DNA of 6,926 nucleotides, from assembly GCA_013695905.1 (NCBI GenBank), contig JACCZQ010000243.1, forward strand, positions 1-6,926, read 5' to 3'. This document shows positions 1 through 5,901 of this stretch, piece by piece (the first letter of the stretch is position 1; each line of letters opens with the position of its first letter). This DNA comes from Chthoniobacterales bacterium (GTDB lineage Bacteria; Verrucomicrobiota; Verrucomicrobiia; Chthoniobacterales; UBA10450). The notes under the pieces were generated by a model. It was given only the letters and a program-made list of their open reading frames with translations. It was not told where the DNA came from and ran no database searches. The translations under genes and the position numbers were made by a program.

Positions 1-24
1 GTCAGGTGCCGTGAAAGTGCTCCA

Positions 25-192
25 GCCCCGGAAGGGGCGACGGAACGATGGGTGAGCGTGTCTCGCGTGCGGGTGAGATGGTGGTCGAGTGCGTTCCGTC
101 ACCCCCGCTGGGGGTTGGGTTCTCCAGATTGGCGCAGACCCGGAGCTCTGCTGCGCGCCGCTCCGGGCTTCATTCCGTCGTGCCTCCGGCAC
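25..192. repeat. Mosaic of four REP-like hairpins
   Basis: Four short perfect stem-loops follow one another here: 25-29/34-38 (GCCCC, loop GGAA, GGGGC), 101-106/110-115 (ACCCCC/GGGGGT), 139-146/160-167 (CCCGGAGC/GCTCCGGG) and 180-184/188-192 (GTGCC/GGCAC). In addition, the 9-mer GACGGAACG at 39-47 is the perfect reverse complement of 92-100, and TTCCGTC recurs at 94-100 and 173-179. This layout of conserved short linkers between GC-rich hairpins is typical of dispersed extragenic palindromic elements in PVC-group and similar genomes. That identification comes from familiarity with such sequences. The stems themselves are read directly. Open frames crossing this region look spurious because they run through the palindromes. 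Confidence 0.6.
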
Positions 193-397
193 TTGTCGAG
201 AGCCGCTCGCCCAGGCAAAACTCCGGCGTGCCATGCCAGATCTCATCGAGGGGAGTCAGAGATCGCCGTGATGTCCCCATCAGAAGAGGGCTGCCAGAGC
301 ACTAGAGCCCAGTGCGCCAGCCCCTCTTCGCGCCCCTTGTCACGAACTTCCGCGCGCCAGTTGACGAACCGCATCACAGAGACGTTGAGTGCCATTC
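193..397. other. Intergenic stretch with no recognisable gene
   Basis: This is the remainder of the gap before the first gene. No open frame here resembles a known protein, and I see no tRNA-like or riboswitch-like fold. A TTGACG hexamer at 361-366 lies upstream of the first gene but has no good -10 partner at normal spacing. The promoter of the downstream pair presumably lies here but cannot be placed. Confidence 0.4.
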
Positions 398-1312
398 ATG
401 CCTGCTGCCTCTCTCCGGGCTCTCCTTGAGCGGTCGATCGACTATGCCGGCCTTTTCCCGCCGGCGAGTCTCAGCCTGGAGCCGGCGCTGCAGAATCAGG
501 CGCAATACGTGCGCTCGCCGGATGTGTGGATGCTGGGTGCGTTTATTCTGCCAGTGGGGCAATTCAACGCCGCCGCTGAGCATCTGGCGCAGTTCGACGA
601 GCGGCACCCGCTGAACGTCTCCGCGTTGGGCCCGAAGACGGAGAACGCCAGCGCGTTTGTCGATGCTGTCAATTCGGCCGTGGCGGGGATTCACGCGCTC
701 ATCGAGAAGCACGCCGGCCGCGTCTCGGTGACGCAGCTGGAGATGCCGCTGTCGCCAGATCCGGACGTTCCGCTTCTCGCGCGCGCTCGCGAAACACTCG
801 GGCCGCTGCTGGCCTTCTGGGAAGCACCTGCCGCGAACGCCGAGCAGGCGATCACCATGATCAGCGACCACAACAAAAGCACTGAGCTGCGCCCGTTCGG
901 CTTTAAATTGCGCACGGGCGGCGTCACAGCCGACGCCTTTCCCACGAGCAGGGAGGTCGCAGCTGCGCTCGTCGCAGCAGCGCACCACCGTGTGCCGATC
1001 AAGTTCACTGCCGGGTTGCACCACCCGGTTCGCCAGTTCCATGAAAGTGTGCAGACGAAGATGCACGGTTTCCTCAATGTCCTCGGTGCCGGTGTGCTGG
1101 CGGCGGAGCATGGCTGGGATCAGGCGCAGACCGTCGCAATGCTCGATGACGAGGAGCCTGGCTCCTTTTCCTTCAGCGACGACTCTTTCAGTTGGCGCGA
1201 GTGGTCCATCTCCGCTGCGCGGATCCGCGCCAGGCGGGAGTTGGTCACCTCTCTCGGAAGCTGTAGCTTCGACGAACCGCGCGAAGACCTGCGCCACCTT
1301 CAGCTCCTTTAG
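398..1312 (+). CDS. Conserved protein of unknown function paired with fumarylacetoacetase
   Basis: I cannot assign a named family. The predicted protein has 304 residues, is soluble, and has no signal peptide or membrane segment. Conserved-looking blocks are DYAGLFPPA (15-23), an RTGGV turn (172-176), KFTAGLHHP (202-210) and GSCSFDEP near the C-terminus (287-294). The alternating pattern of strands and helices, with a Gly-rich turn and then a Lys/His-rich strand end, would suit a TIM-barrel-like enzyme. That is inference from the primary sequence only. The ATG at 398 is preferred. An in-frame GTG at 389 would add three residues, and neither has a strong ribosome site. The stop lies 2 bp before the fumarylacetoacetase start, so the two are almost certainly co-transcribed and probably translationally coupled. 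This hints at a role linked to tyrosine or aromatic-acid breakdown, such as an accessory or bypass enzyme, but no activity can be named. An equally long antisense frame is a shadow of this GC-rich gene. Confidence 0.85.
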   Translation: MPAASLRALLERSIDYAGLFPPASLSLEPALQNQAQYVRSPDVWMLGAFILPVGQFNAAAEHLAQFDERHPLNVSALGPKTENASAFVDAVNSAVAGIHALIEKHAGRVSVTQLEMPLSPDPDVPLLARARETLGPLLAFWEAPAANAEQAITMISDHNKSTELRPFGFKLRTGGVTADAFPTSREVAAALVAAAHHRVPIKFTAGLHHPVRQFHESVQTKMHGFLNVLGAGVLAAEHGWDQAQTVAMLDDEEPGSFSFSDDSFSWREWSISAARIRARRELVTSLGSCSFDEPREDLRHLQLL

Positions 1313-1314
1313 CT

Positions 1315-2574
1315 ATGTCTAAACCGCTCCGCTCCTTCATCGAAGTCGCACCCGACTCACATTTCCCGATCCAGAACCTGCCCTACGGCGTCTTCCGACC
1401 AGCAAGTGGTGGTGCCGCTCGCGTCGGGGTGGCGATCGGCGGACAGGTGCTGGATCTCGCGGTGCTGGAAGAGCAGGGACACTTCGGAGAACAGGAGCGC
1501 GTCTTCAGCGATGATTCGATGAACCGCTTCCTCTCGTTAGGCCAATTGGCCTGGCGGGAAACGCGCGCAACGTTACAGCACCTGCTCAACGCCGAAAGCG
1601 CAGAGCTGCGCGACAACTCCGAGCTGCGGCAGCGCGCTTTCCACCGCCAGGCCGACGTGCAGATGCTGCTGCCGGCGCGCATCGGTGATTACACCGATTT
1701 CTACTCCTCCTACCACCACTCCCATAACGTCGGCACCATGCTGCGCGGCGCCGAGAACGCGCTGATGCCCAATTGGAAATGGCTGCCGGTGGGGTATCAC
1801 GGCCGCGCCAGCTCGGTCGTCATCAGCGGCACAGATGTGCGCCGCCCGCACGGCCAGACCAAACCGCCCGACGCGGAGGTGCCACTCTTCGGCCCCTCTC
1901 GCAGTCTCGATTACGAGCTGGAGATGGCCTTCTTGATCGGCCCGGGAAACAAACTCGGCGAGCCGGTGCCGATCGACCGCGCCCCGGAACACATCTTCGG
2001 AATGGTGCTGATGAACGACTGGAGCGCGCGCGACGTGCAGGCGTGGGAATACCAGCCGCTCGGCCCGTTTCTCGCGAAAAACTTCTGCACCAGCATCTCA
2101 CCGTGGGTGGTGACAATGGACGCGCTGGAGCCATTCCGGGAGCCCCTCCCGCCGCAGGAGCCGGAACCGCTGCCGTACCTGCGCGCGCCGAACGATAGCA
2201 CCTACGACATTCAACTCGAAGCGCATCTCACCACGTCGAAAGGCGACACGCCGCACGTGATCACGCGCACGAATTTCCGGCATCTCTACTGGAGCATTGC
2301 GCAACAACTCGCCCACCACACGATCAGCGGCTGTAACTTGCAACCCGGCGACCTGCTGGCGAGTGGCACCATCAGCGGGCCGACGGAGGATTCTCGCGGT
2401 TGCATGCTGGAGCTCACCTGGCGTGGGGCGAACCCGCTCACGCTCCCCGGCGGTGAGACGCGGAAGTGGCTCGAAGATGGCGACCGGCTCACCCTCACCG
2501 GATGGGCGCAGGGCGATGGCTATCGCGTCGGGTTCGGCGAGGTCGCGGGTCGCGTGCTACCGGCGCTGTCTTGA
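1315..2574 (+). CDS. fahA: Fumarylacetoacetase (fumarylacetoacetate hydrolase)
   Basis: This is the final enzyme of the homogentisate branch of tyrosine and phenylalanine breakdown. It hydrolyses 4-fumarylacetoacetate to fumarate and acetoacetate (EC 3.7.1.2) in the cytoplasm. At 419 residues it matches the length of the animal and bacterial enzyme. The N-terminal SH3-like domain covers roughly residues 1-120 and the mixed beta-roll catalytic domain the rest. All key residues of mouse FAH can be read at a constant +2 offset: metal ligands D128 (in DYTDFYSS), E201 and E203 (LDYELEMAF) and D235 (MNDWSARD); catalytic H135; substrate contact Y130; Q242; K255; T352 in GTISGP; and E366 in MLELTW. 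The enzyme should therefore be active. It lies 2 bp after the preceding unknown gene with no clear Shine-Dalgarno sequence, so coupled translation is likely. No other homogentisate-pathway gene is visible, so the rest of the pathway must lie elsewhere. Confidence 0.98.
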   Translation: MSKPLRSFIEVAPDSHFPIQNLPYGVFRPASGGAARVGVAIGGQVLDLAVLEEQGHFGEQERVFSDDSMNRFLSLGQLAWRETRATLQHLLNAESAELRDNSELRQRAFHRQADVQMLLPARIGDYTDFYSSYHHSHNVGTMLRGAENALMPNWKWLPVGYHGRASSVVISGTDVRRPHGQTKPPDAEVPLFGPSRSLDYELEMAFLIGPGNKLGEPVPIDRAPEHIFGMVLMNDWSARDVQAWEYQPLGPFLAKNFCTSISPWVVTMDALEPFREPLPPQEPEPLPYLRAPNDSTYDIQLEAHLTTSKGDTPHVITRTNFRHLYWSIAQQLAHHTISGCNLQPGDLLASGTISGPTEDSRGCMLELTWRGANPLTLPGGETRKWLEDGDRLTLTGWAQGDGYRVGFGEVAGRVLPALS

Positions 2575-2577
2575 TCT

Positions 2578-2669
2578 GACAGAATGAACAAAATGAACAG
2601 AATTTCTGTGGTCCAGCAGAGCGGCTGCGCAACCAGCATCTTCATCCCGTGAATTCTGTTCATTCTGTC
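2578..2669. repeat. Inverted repeat just downstream of fahA
   Basis: GACAGAATGAACA at 2578-2590 is the exact reverse complement of 2657-2669. AATGAACAGAATT at 2592-2604 is the exact reverse complement of 2652-2664. The left arm holds two tandem variants of an AATGAACA unit, each able to pair with the single right arm. The arms are AT-rich against a GC-rich background and begin 3 bp after the fahA stop. A transcript could fold into a long hairpin and help end fahA transcription, though there is no clean U-tract. The form suggests a dispersed repeat rather than a gene-specific terminator. Confidence 0.65.
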
Positions 2670-2678
2670 TAAAAATCC

Positions 2679-2870
2679 ATGCACCTTGTGCAAATCCTGC
2701 TGCCGCTCTACGACAACCAGCAGGAGCCGCAACCGCCGTCCGAGAGAAACGGAACACGGGCATTCTGCCTGTGCGGCCACCGGACATTTTGTCCGGTGGT
2801 TCTGCGGTCGCGGTGGACACACCGGGCTAAAAGCCCGCTGGCCGCACAGGCAAAATGCCTGTGTTCCTAG
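2679..2870 (+). pseudogene. Truncated remnant of a MHLVQILLPLYDN-type protein gene
   Basis: The frame opens with MHLVQILLPLYDNQQEP. I recognise this as the start of a widespread, uncharacterised bacterial protein family whose members begin almost identically and are considerably longer. Only about 24 residues (2679-2750) look like that family. From 2751 the frame runs into the composite inverted repeat and encodes repeat-derived, Cys- and Arg-rich sequence until a stop at 2868-2870, giving 63 codons. No Shine-Dalgarno sequence precedes the ATG. The simplest reading is a gene whose 3' portion was lost when the repeat arrived or by recombination at it. A short expressed hybrid peptide cannot be excluded. 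The family match rests on memory of the N-terminal motif, so confidence is moderate. Confidence 0.5.
2751..2867. repeat. Composite inverted repeat with nested hairpins (REP/MITE-like)
   Basis: The outer arms at 2751-2778 and 2840-2867 are reverse complements over 28 nt with two mismatches. Each arm is itself a hairpin: CACGGGCA/TGCCTGTG at 2755-2762/2766-2773, with one G-T pair, and CACAGGCA/TGCCTGTG at 2845-2852/2856-2863. Between them lie two more perfect hairpins: CCACCGGAC/GTCCGGTGG at 2777-2785/2791-2799 and CGGGCT/AGCCCG at 2823-2828/2832-2837. The element encodes no transposase. It abuts the nusB stop codon, overlapping it by one base, and lies between convergent genes, where it could act as a bidirectional terminator. 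Its form suggests a non-autonomous dispersed element. Confidence 0.75.
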
Positions 2871-3325
2871 GTTGCCGGCGCCGAGCCCTGCGGCTTCGGT
2901 GCCGCCGCTTCGCGCAGGGGCCGCGAGAGATCACCCTTCACCCGATCCAGAATCCCATTCACAAACCGCCCCGAATCATTCCCGCCTAACGACTTCGCCA
3001 GCTCGATCGCTTCATTGATCGACACCACCGGTGGAATGTCCTCACGGTAGAGCATTTCGAAAATCGCGAGCCGCAGAACATTCCGATCCACCGGTGCGAT
3101 GCGACGAAACTCATAGTTATCGCAGTAGCGCGCGATCCTCTCGTCGATCTCCGGCAGATGGGCGACCATCCCGTCGATCAGCGGCTGCGCAAAGGCGCGC
3201 ACGTTCGGCTTCGCGGGACAGAACTCCCAAAACTCCTCCATTTTTTCCGGCGCGCCGCCGCCCTGCAGATCGCGCCAAAAATGAAACTGCACCGCCGCGA
3301 GCCGCGCCATTCGTCTTTTGCCCAT
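2867..3325 (-). CDS. nusB: Transcription antitermination factor NusB
   Basis: NusB is a small all-helical RNA-binding protein. With NusE (ribosomal protein S10) it binds boxA RNA and keeps RNA polymerase elongating through rRNA operons. The 152-residue product has the typical family length and shows the diagnostic C-terminal half: APVDRNVLRLAIFEML (77-92), VSINEAIELAK (101-111) and FVNGILDRV (121-129). The N-terminal basic block RRMARLAAVQFHF (4-16) matches the usual start of helix 1. The ATG at 3325 is chosen; a second in-frame ATG at 3310 is possible. Neither has a strong Shine-Dalgarno sequence. The gene starts 6 bp after the ribH stop, so it is the downstream member of the riboflavin unit, a common pairing in bacteria. 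The last dozen residues are a loose Pro/Ala tail. Confidence 0.96.
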   Translation of the reverse strand: MGKRRMARLAAVQFHFWRDLQGGGAPEKMEEFWEFCPAKPNVRAFAQPLIDGMVAHLPEIDERIARYCDNYEFRRIAPVDRNVLRLAIFEMLYREDIPPVVSINEAIELAKSLGGNDSGRFVNGILDRVKGDLSRPLREAAAPKPQGSAPAT

Positions 3326-3331
3326 ACCCGA

Positions 3332-3811
3332 TTAGTTCGCGCGCAGCTCGTCCATCACGCTGGAAATCTGGACTGCGGCGCGCGCGGCTTCGATACCGCG
3401 ATTGATCCTCTTTCCAAGGCAACGCTCGTGCGCCTGCTCCTCATTTTCGACACTTAAAACGGCATTGATCACGGGAACACCATACTCGATCGCGATCTGC
3501 TGGAGAGCGTTGGTCACGGAATGGCTGAGATGTTCGGCGTGCGTGGTGCTGCCTTTCAAGATCACCCCGATCGCGAGGATGGCGTGCGCTTTGCGCTGAC
3601 GAGCGATTTCGCGCACGACGACAGGAATCTCAAAAGCGCCCGGCGCCTGGTGCAATGTCACGGTCGCGGAAGGCGCGAGCGCGCGCAGCTCTTCGGTGGC
3701 GTGATTGACCAGCCCCTGCACGTATTCCGGATTGAACTGGCTCGCGACGATCGGGAAGTAGCGCTTGCTGCCGATGATCTGGCGCGGGCGCGGCGGGAGG
3801 AGTGTGGACAT
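3332..3811 (-). CDS. ribH: 6,7-dimethyl-8-ribityllumazine synthase (RibH)
   Basis: RibH condenses 5-amino-6-ribitylaminouracil with 3,4-dihydroxy-2-butanone 4-phosphate to form 6,7-dimethyl-8-ribityllumazine, the penultimate step of riboflavin synthesis (EC 2.5.1.78). It normally acts as a large pentameric or icosahedral assembly. The 159-residue product shows SQFN with F26, GAFEIP (58-63), the loop GVILKGSTTH with the expected catalytic H91, and NEEQAHER (123-130) carrying R130. The usual (F/Y)DY after the catalytic His is AEH here (92-94), and the usual TTDT before EQA is replaced by SVEN. This looks like a lineage variant rather than a defect. The ATG at 3811 is preferred over an in-frame ATG at 3883 because the 24 extra codons would run through an inverted repeat and fall outside the normal family length. 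The gene is co-oriented with ribBA upstream and nusB 6 bp downstream. Confidence 0.95.
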   Translation of the reverse strand: MSTLLPPRPRQIIGSKRYFPIVASQFNPEYVQGLVNHATEELRALAPSATVTLHQAPGAFEIPVVVREIARQRKAHAILAIGVILKGSTTHAEHLSHSVTNALQQIAIEYGVPVINAVLSVENEEQAHERCLGKRINRGIEAARAAVQISSVMDELRAN

Positions 3812-3824
3812 TGCCGAGGTGATT

Positions 3825-3898
3825 AGTGAGACGTGAGAAGTGAGAGGTGAAAACGGAGGGCGCCGCAGCCTCTCACATCTCACCTTTCACTTCTCACT
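3825..3898. repeat. Imperfect inverted repeat filling the ribBA-ribH gap
   Basis: The arms at 3825-3852 and 3871-3898 are reverse complements at 23 of 28 positions, separated by an 18-nt GC-rich loop. Both arms are built from tandem GTGAGA/GTGAAA-type hexamers (TCTCAC/TTTCAC on the other strand). The right arm overlaps the ribBA stop codon, and the left arm ends 13 bp before the chosen ribH start. In a ribBA-ribH transcript this would form a long hairpin just ahead of ribH. It could modulate read-through, mRNA stability or ribH translation. The hexamer texture suggests a dispersed repeat. Confidence 0.65.
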
Positions 3899-5114
3899 AC
3901 AACGAATGCCCCATCTTCAGCTTCTTGGTCTCGAGATAGCGCGCGTTGTGCGGGTTTGATTCGCTGCGGATCGGCACCTGCTCGACCATTTGGATTCCAT
4001 AACCCTCGAGGCCTACGACTTTTTTCGGATTGTTGGTGAGGAAACGGAATTGCCGCACGCCGAGATCGAACAAAATCTGCGCGCCGAGACCGTAATCGCG
4101 CAGGTCGCTGCCGAAGCCGAGCTTCACGTTTGCCTCGACCGTATCGAGACCTTCCTCCTGCAGTTTGTAGGCGTGAATCTTCGCCGCCAATCCGATGCCG
4201 CGGCCTTCCTGCCGCATGTAAATCAAGACGCCGTTGCCTTCCTCGGAGATTTGCTGCAGAGCGGCGTGCAGTTGATTTCCACAATCGCAGCGCCGCGAGC
4301 CAAACACATCACCGGTGAGGCATTCGCTATGCACGCGCACCAACACGGGCTGGTCGCTGGAGATGGTGCCTTTCACGAGAGCGAGGTGGTGGGCGCCATC
4401 TACCTTCGACCGGTAAAGGTGCAGCATGAAATCGCCGTACTCGGTGGGGAGCTGCACCACCTGCTCGCGCTCGACCAGTTTCTCGCGCATGCGGCGGTAG
4501 GCGATGAGGCTCTGGATGGTGCAGACGCGGAGGTTGTGCTTCTTCCGGAATTCCATCAACTCCGGCAGCCGCGCCATCGTGCCGTCATCGTGCAGGATTT
4601 CGCAGAGCACTCCAGCTGGTTGCAAACCGGCGAGCCGCGCGAGGTCGACGGCCGCCTCGGTGTGGCCGGCGCGGCGCAGCACGCCACCTTCTTTGGCGCG
4701 TAAGGGGAAGATGTGTCCCGGTTGCACCAGATCCTCCGGCACCGACTTCGGGTTCGCGATCGTCTGAATAGTAGCCGCACGATCGTGGGCGCTGATCCCG
4801 GTGGTGACACCGTGCGCCGCATCGACCGACACGGTGAAATCGGTTCGATACATCTCGCGGTTCTGCGCCACCATGCGCTGCAGCCCGAGCTGCTCCGCGC
4901 GTTCGTTTGAGACCGGCACGCAGATCAGGCCGCGGCCGTGCATCGCCATGAAATTGATCGCTTCGGGCGTGGCTTTCTCCGCTGCCATCACGAGATCGCC
5001 TTCGTTTTCGCGATCTTCGTCGTCGGTGACGATCACCATCCGCCCTTGCGCGAGATCGCGCACGACCTCGTCGATCGTGTCGAATTCCAGCGCCGGCGGT
5101 GCTTCAGCGAGCAT
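3897..5114 (-). CDS. ribBA: Bifunctional DHBP synthase / GTP cyclohydrolase II
   Basis: This enzyme starts both branches of riboflavin synthesis. The RibB half converts ribulose 5-phosphate to 3,4-dihydroxy-2-butanone 4-phosphate and formate (EC 4.1.99.12). The RibA half opens GTP to the diaminopyrimidine precursor (EC 3.5.4.25). The 405-residue length is standard for the fusion. The N-terminal domain (about 8-205) has [10 protein letters not shown] (31-40), [12 protein letters not shown] (101-112) and GHTEAAVDL (150-158). The C-terminal domain (about 210-405) has the zinc cysteines C265, C276 and C278 in [26 protein letters not shown] (301-309), and SDLRDYG with D337 and R339. Both active sites look intact. 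No Shine-Dalgarno sequence is obvious at the ATG. Only 40 bp separate it from the upstream gene, and I see no FMN riboswitch there. It probably shares a transcript with ribH and nusB. Confidence 0.97.
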   Translation of the reverse strand: MLAEAPPALEFDTIDEVVRDLAQGRMVIVTDDEDRENEGDLVMAAEKATPEAINFMAMHGRGLICVPVSNERAEQLGLQRMVAQNREMYRTDFTVSVDAAHGVTTGISAHDRAATIQTIANPKSVPEDLVQPGHIFPLRAKEGGVLRRAGHTEAAVDLARLAGLQPAGVLCEILHDDGTMARLPELMEFRKKHNLRVCTIQSLIAYRRMREKLVEREQVVQLPTEYGDFMLHLYRSKVDGAHHLALVKGTISSDQPVLVRVHSECLTGDVFGSRRCDCGNQLHAALQQISEEGNGVLIYMRQEGRGIGLAAKIHAYKLQEEGLDTVEANVKLGFGSDLRDYGLGAQILFDLGVRQFRFLTNNPKKVVGLEGYGIQMVEQVPIRSESNPHNARYLETKKLKMGHSL

Positions 5115-5138
5115 GACGCGTACAGTTACGTTCCAGCA

Positions 5139-5148
5139 CCGATATCGG
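5139..5148. promoter_or_regulatory. Perfect 10-bp palindrome in the gap before ribBA
   Basis: CCGATATCGG at 5139-5148 is a perfect palindrome in the 40-bp gap between the exported-protein gene and ribBA. A small operator is conceivable. A loose TTGCCG-17 nt-TAACTG match on the minus strand overlaps it but has a poor -10 box. A chance palindrome is equally possible. Confidence 0.15.
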
Positions 5149-5154
5149 CAATGT

Positions 5155-5901
5155 CTATTCCTCTGCCGCTGTGCCGGACGCGACGACCGCCTCCTTGCGA
5201 TACATGTCGCGATTGCTCCCCTGGAACTCGGCCTTCAGCCGCACCTTGAACTCTGCCAGATCCACGATTTCCCAACCGGAAAACTGCCAGCGACCGCTTC
5301 GTTTGCCTTCATGCGCGATCGCGAGAATGAGGTGCACCGCGTCGTCGCCGACTTTGTTCGTGGCGACTTTCGGTTCGAAATAAAACGAGCGGAAGCTGCT
5401 CTTGCGGCTGCCGATGGCGTAGAGCTTCGGGTCGAGATAATAAACGCGTTTCGAGGCTCTATCGACGAGCCGCAGATCGGGGTAACCGGAGCGCTGCACC
5501 TTTTGGCCGGTCGTCTTCGCGAAATCGCAGCTCAGACCTTCGGTGTCGTTCAGCACCTCCTGCAGCATGTTTTCGAACGGGCCGCTCACTTCGTTGATGC
5601 GGCCGATCTCCTGCACCGGGCTGTCCTCTTGGTTCATCCGCGCGAGCACTTCTTCCAGCGCGGTGCTGATCTGCTTCAGAACGCGGGCGTCGGTTTCGTC
5701 GTCGCGATTAACCGGCAGCACTTTCTTTCCGGTGGAGTAGCGGATGACGTCGGCGAACGGGATCTGCATCAGCCCATCTTTCTGCTCGAGCAGCCACGGG
5801 ATGAACTTCGCTGCGGGTGAGTCCTCTTTCTCCATCTCCCGCGCGTGGAGCGAAGAAGTAGTGAAGATCAGCAGGACGAGCAGGCGGAAGGACGTGTTCA
5901 T
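5155..5901 (-). CDS. Predicted exported protein with a PD-(D/E)XK nuclease-like motif
   Basis: I do not recognise a named family for this 248-residue product. The first 20 residues ([20 protein letters not shown]) form a clear signal peptide: a basic residue, a hydrophobic core, then a small-residue cleavage site. Residues 60-125 look helical. The second half contains GYPDLRLVD (139-147) and YYLDPKLY (154-161), so D142 and D157-P-K159 are 15 residues apart, as in the PD-(D/E)XK nuclease core. E110 in a preceding helix could be the helix-A acid, and SFRSFYF (169-175), DAVHLIL (187-193) and WEIVDL (210-215) would supply later strands. This assignment is inference from the motif. A structural, non-catalytic use of the fold or mere coincidence remains possible. 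The start overlaps the upstream phosphorylase stop as ATGA, with a weak purine-rich GGTGG 7 nt before the ATG, so translation is coupled. No restriction or methylase partner is nearby. Confidence 0.8.
   Translation of the reverse strand: MNTSFRLLVLLIFTTSSLHAREMEKEDSPAAKFIPWLLEQKDGLMQIPFADVIRYSTGKKVLPVNRDDETDARVLKQISTALEEVLARMNQEDSPVQEIGRINEVSGPFENMLQEVLNDTEGLSCDFAKTTGQKVQRSGYPDLRLVDRASKRVYYLDPKLYAIGSRKSSFRSFYFEPKVATNKVGDDAVHLILAIAHEGKRSGRWQFSGWEIVDLAEFKVRLKAEFQGSNRDMYRKEAVVASGTAAEE

Noticed and set aside
25..192. CRISPR array
   Set aside because: The hairpins differ in sequence and spacing. There are no identical direct repeats with uniform spacers and no cas genes.
361..390. A sigma-70-type promoter with TTGACG at 361
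   Set aside because: No acceptable -10 hexamer lies 16-18 bp downstream, and a start there would fall almost on the start codon.
52..429. Open frames of 60-125 codons at the left edge, plus strand
   Set aside because: They cross the hairpin cluster, are Arg/Ser/Pro-rich in the manner of out-of-frame GC-rich DNA, overlap one another, and resemble no protein family I know.
374..1297. A 307-codon antisense frame opposite the gene at 398-1312
   Set aside because: It is a mirror frame of a GC-rich gene. The plus-strand product has conserved motifs and is coupled to fahA, while the antisense product has only Arg-rich low-information sequence.
3812..3883. N-terminal extension of RibH by 24 codons to an upstream ATG
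   Set aside because: The codons translate the inverted repeat, add a non-family Arg/Ser-rich leader, and exceed the usual RibH length.
3990..4703. A 237-codon plus-strand frame inside ribBA
   Set aside because: It is antisense to the intact RibA and RibB active-site motifs and has no recognisable features.
4801..5820. A 339-codon plus-strand frame opposite ribBA and the exported-protein gene
   Set aside because: It covers the N-terminal part of a certain ribBA gene on the other strand. The minus-strand alternative has a signal peptide, ATGA coupling and coherent motifs.
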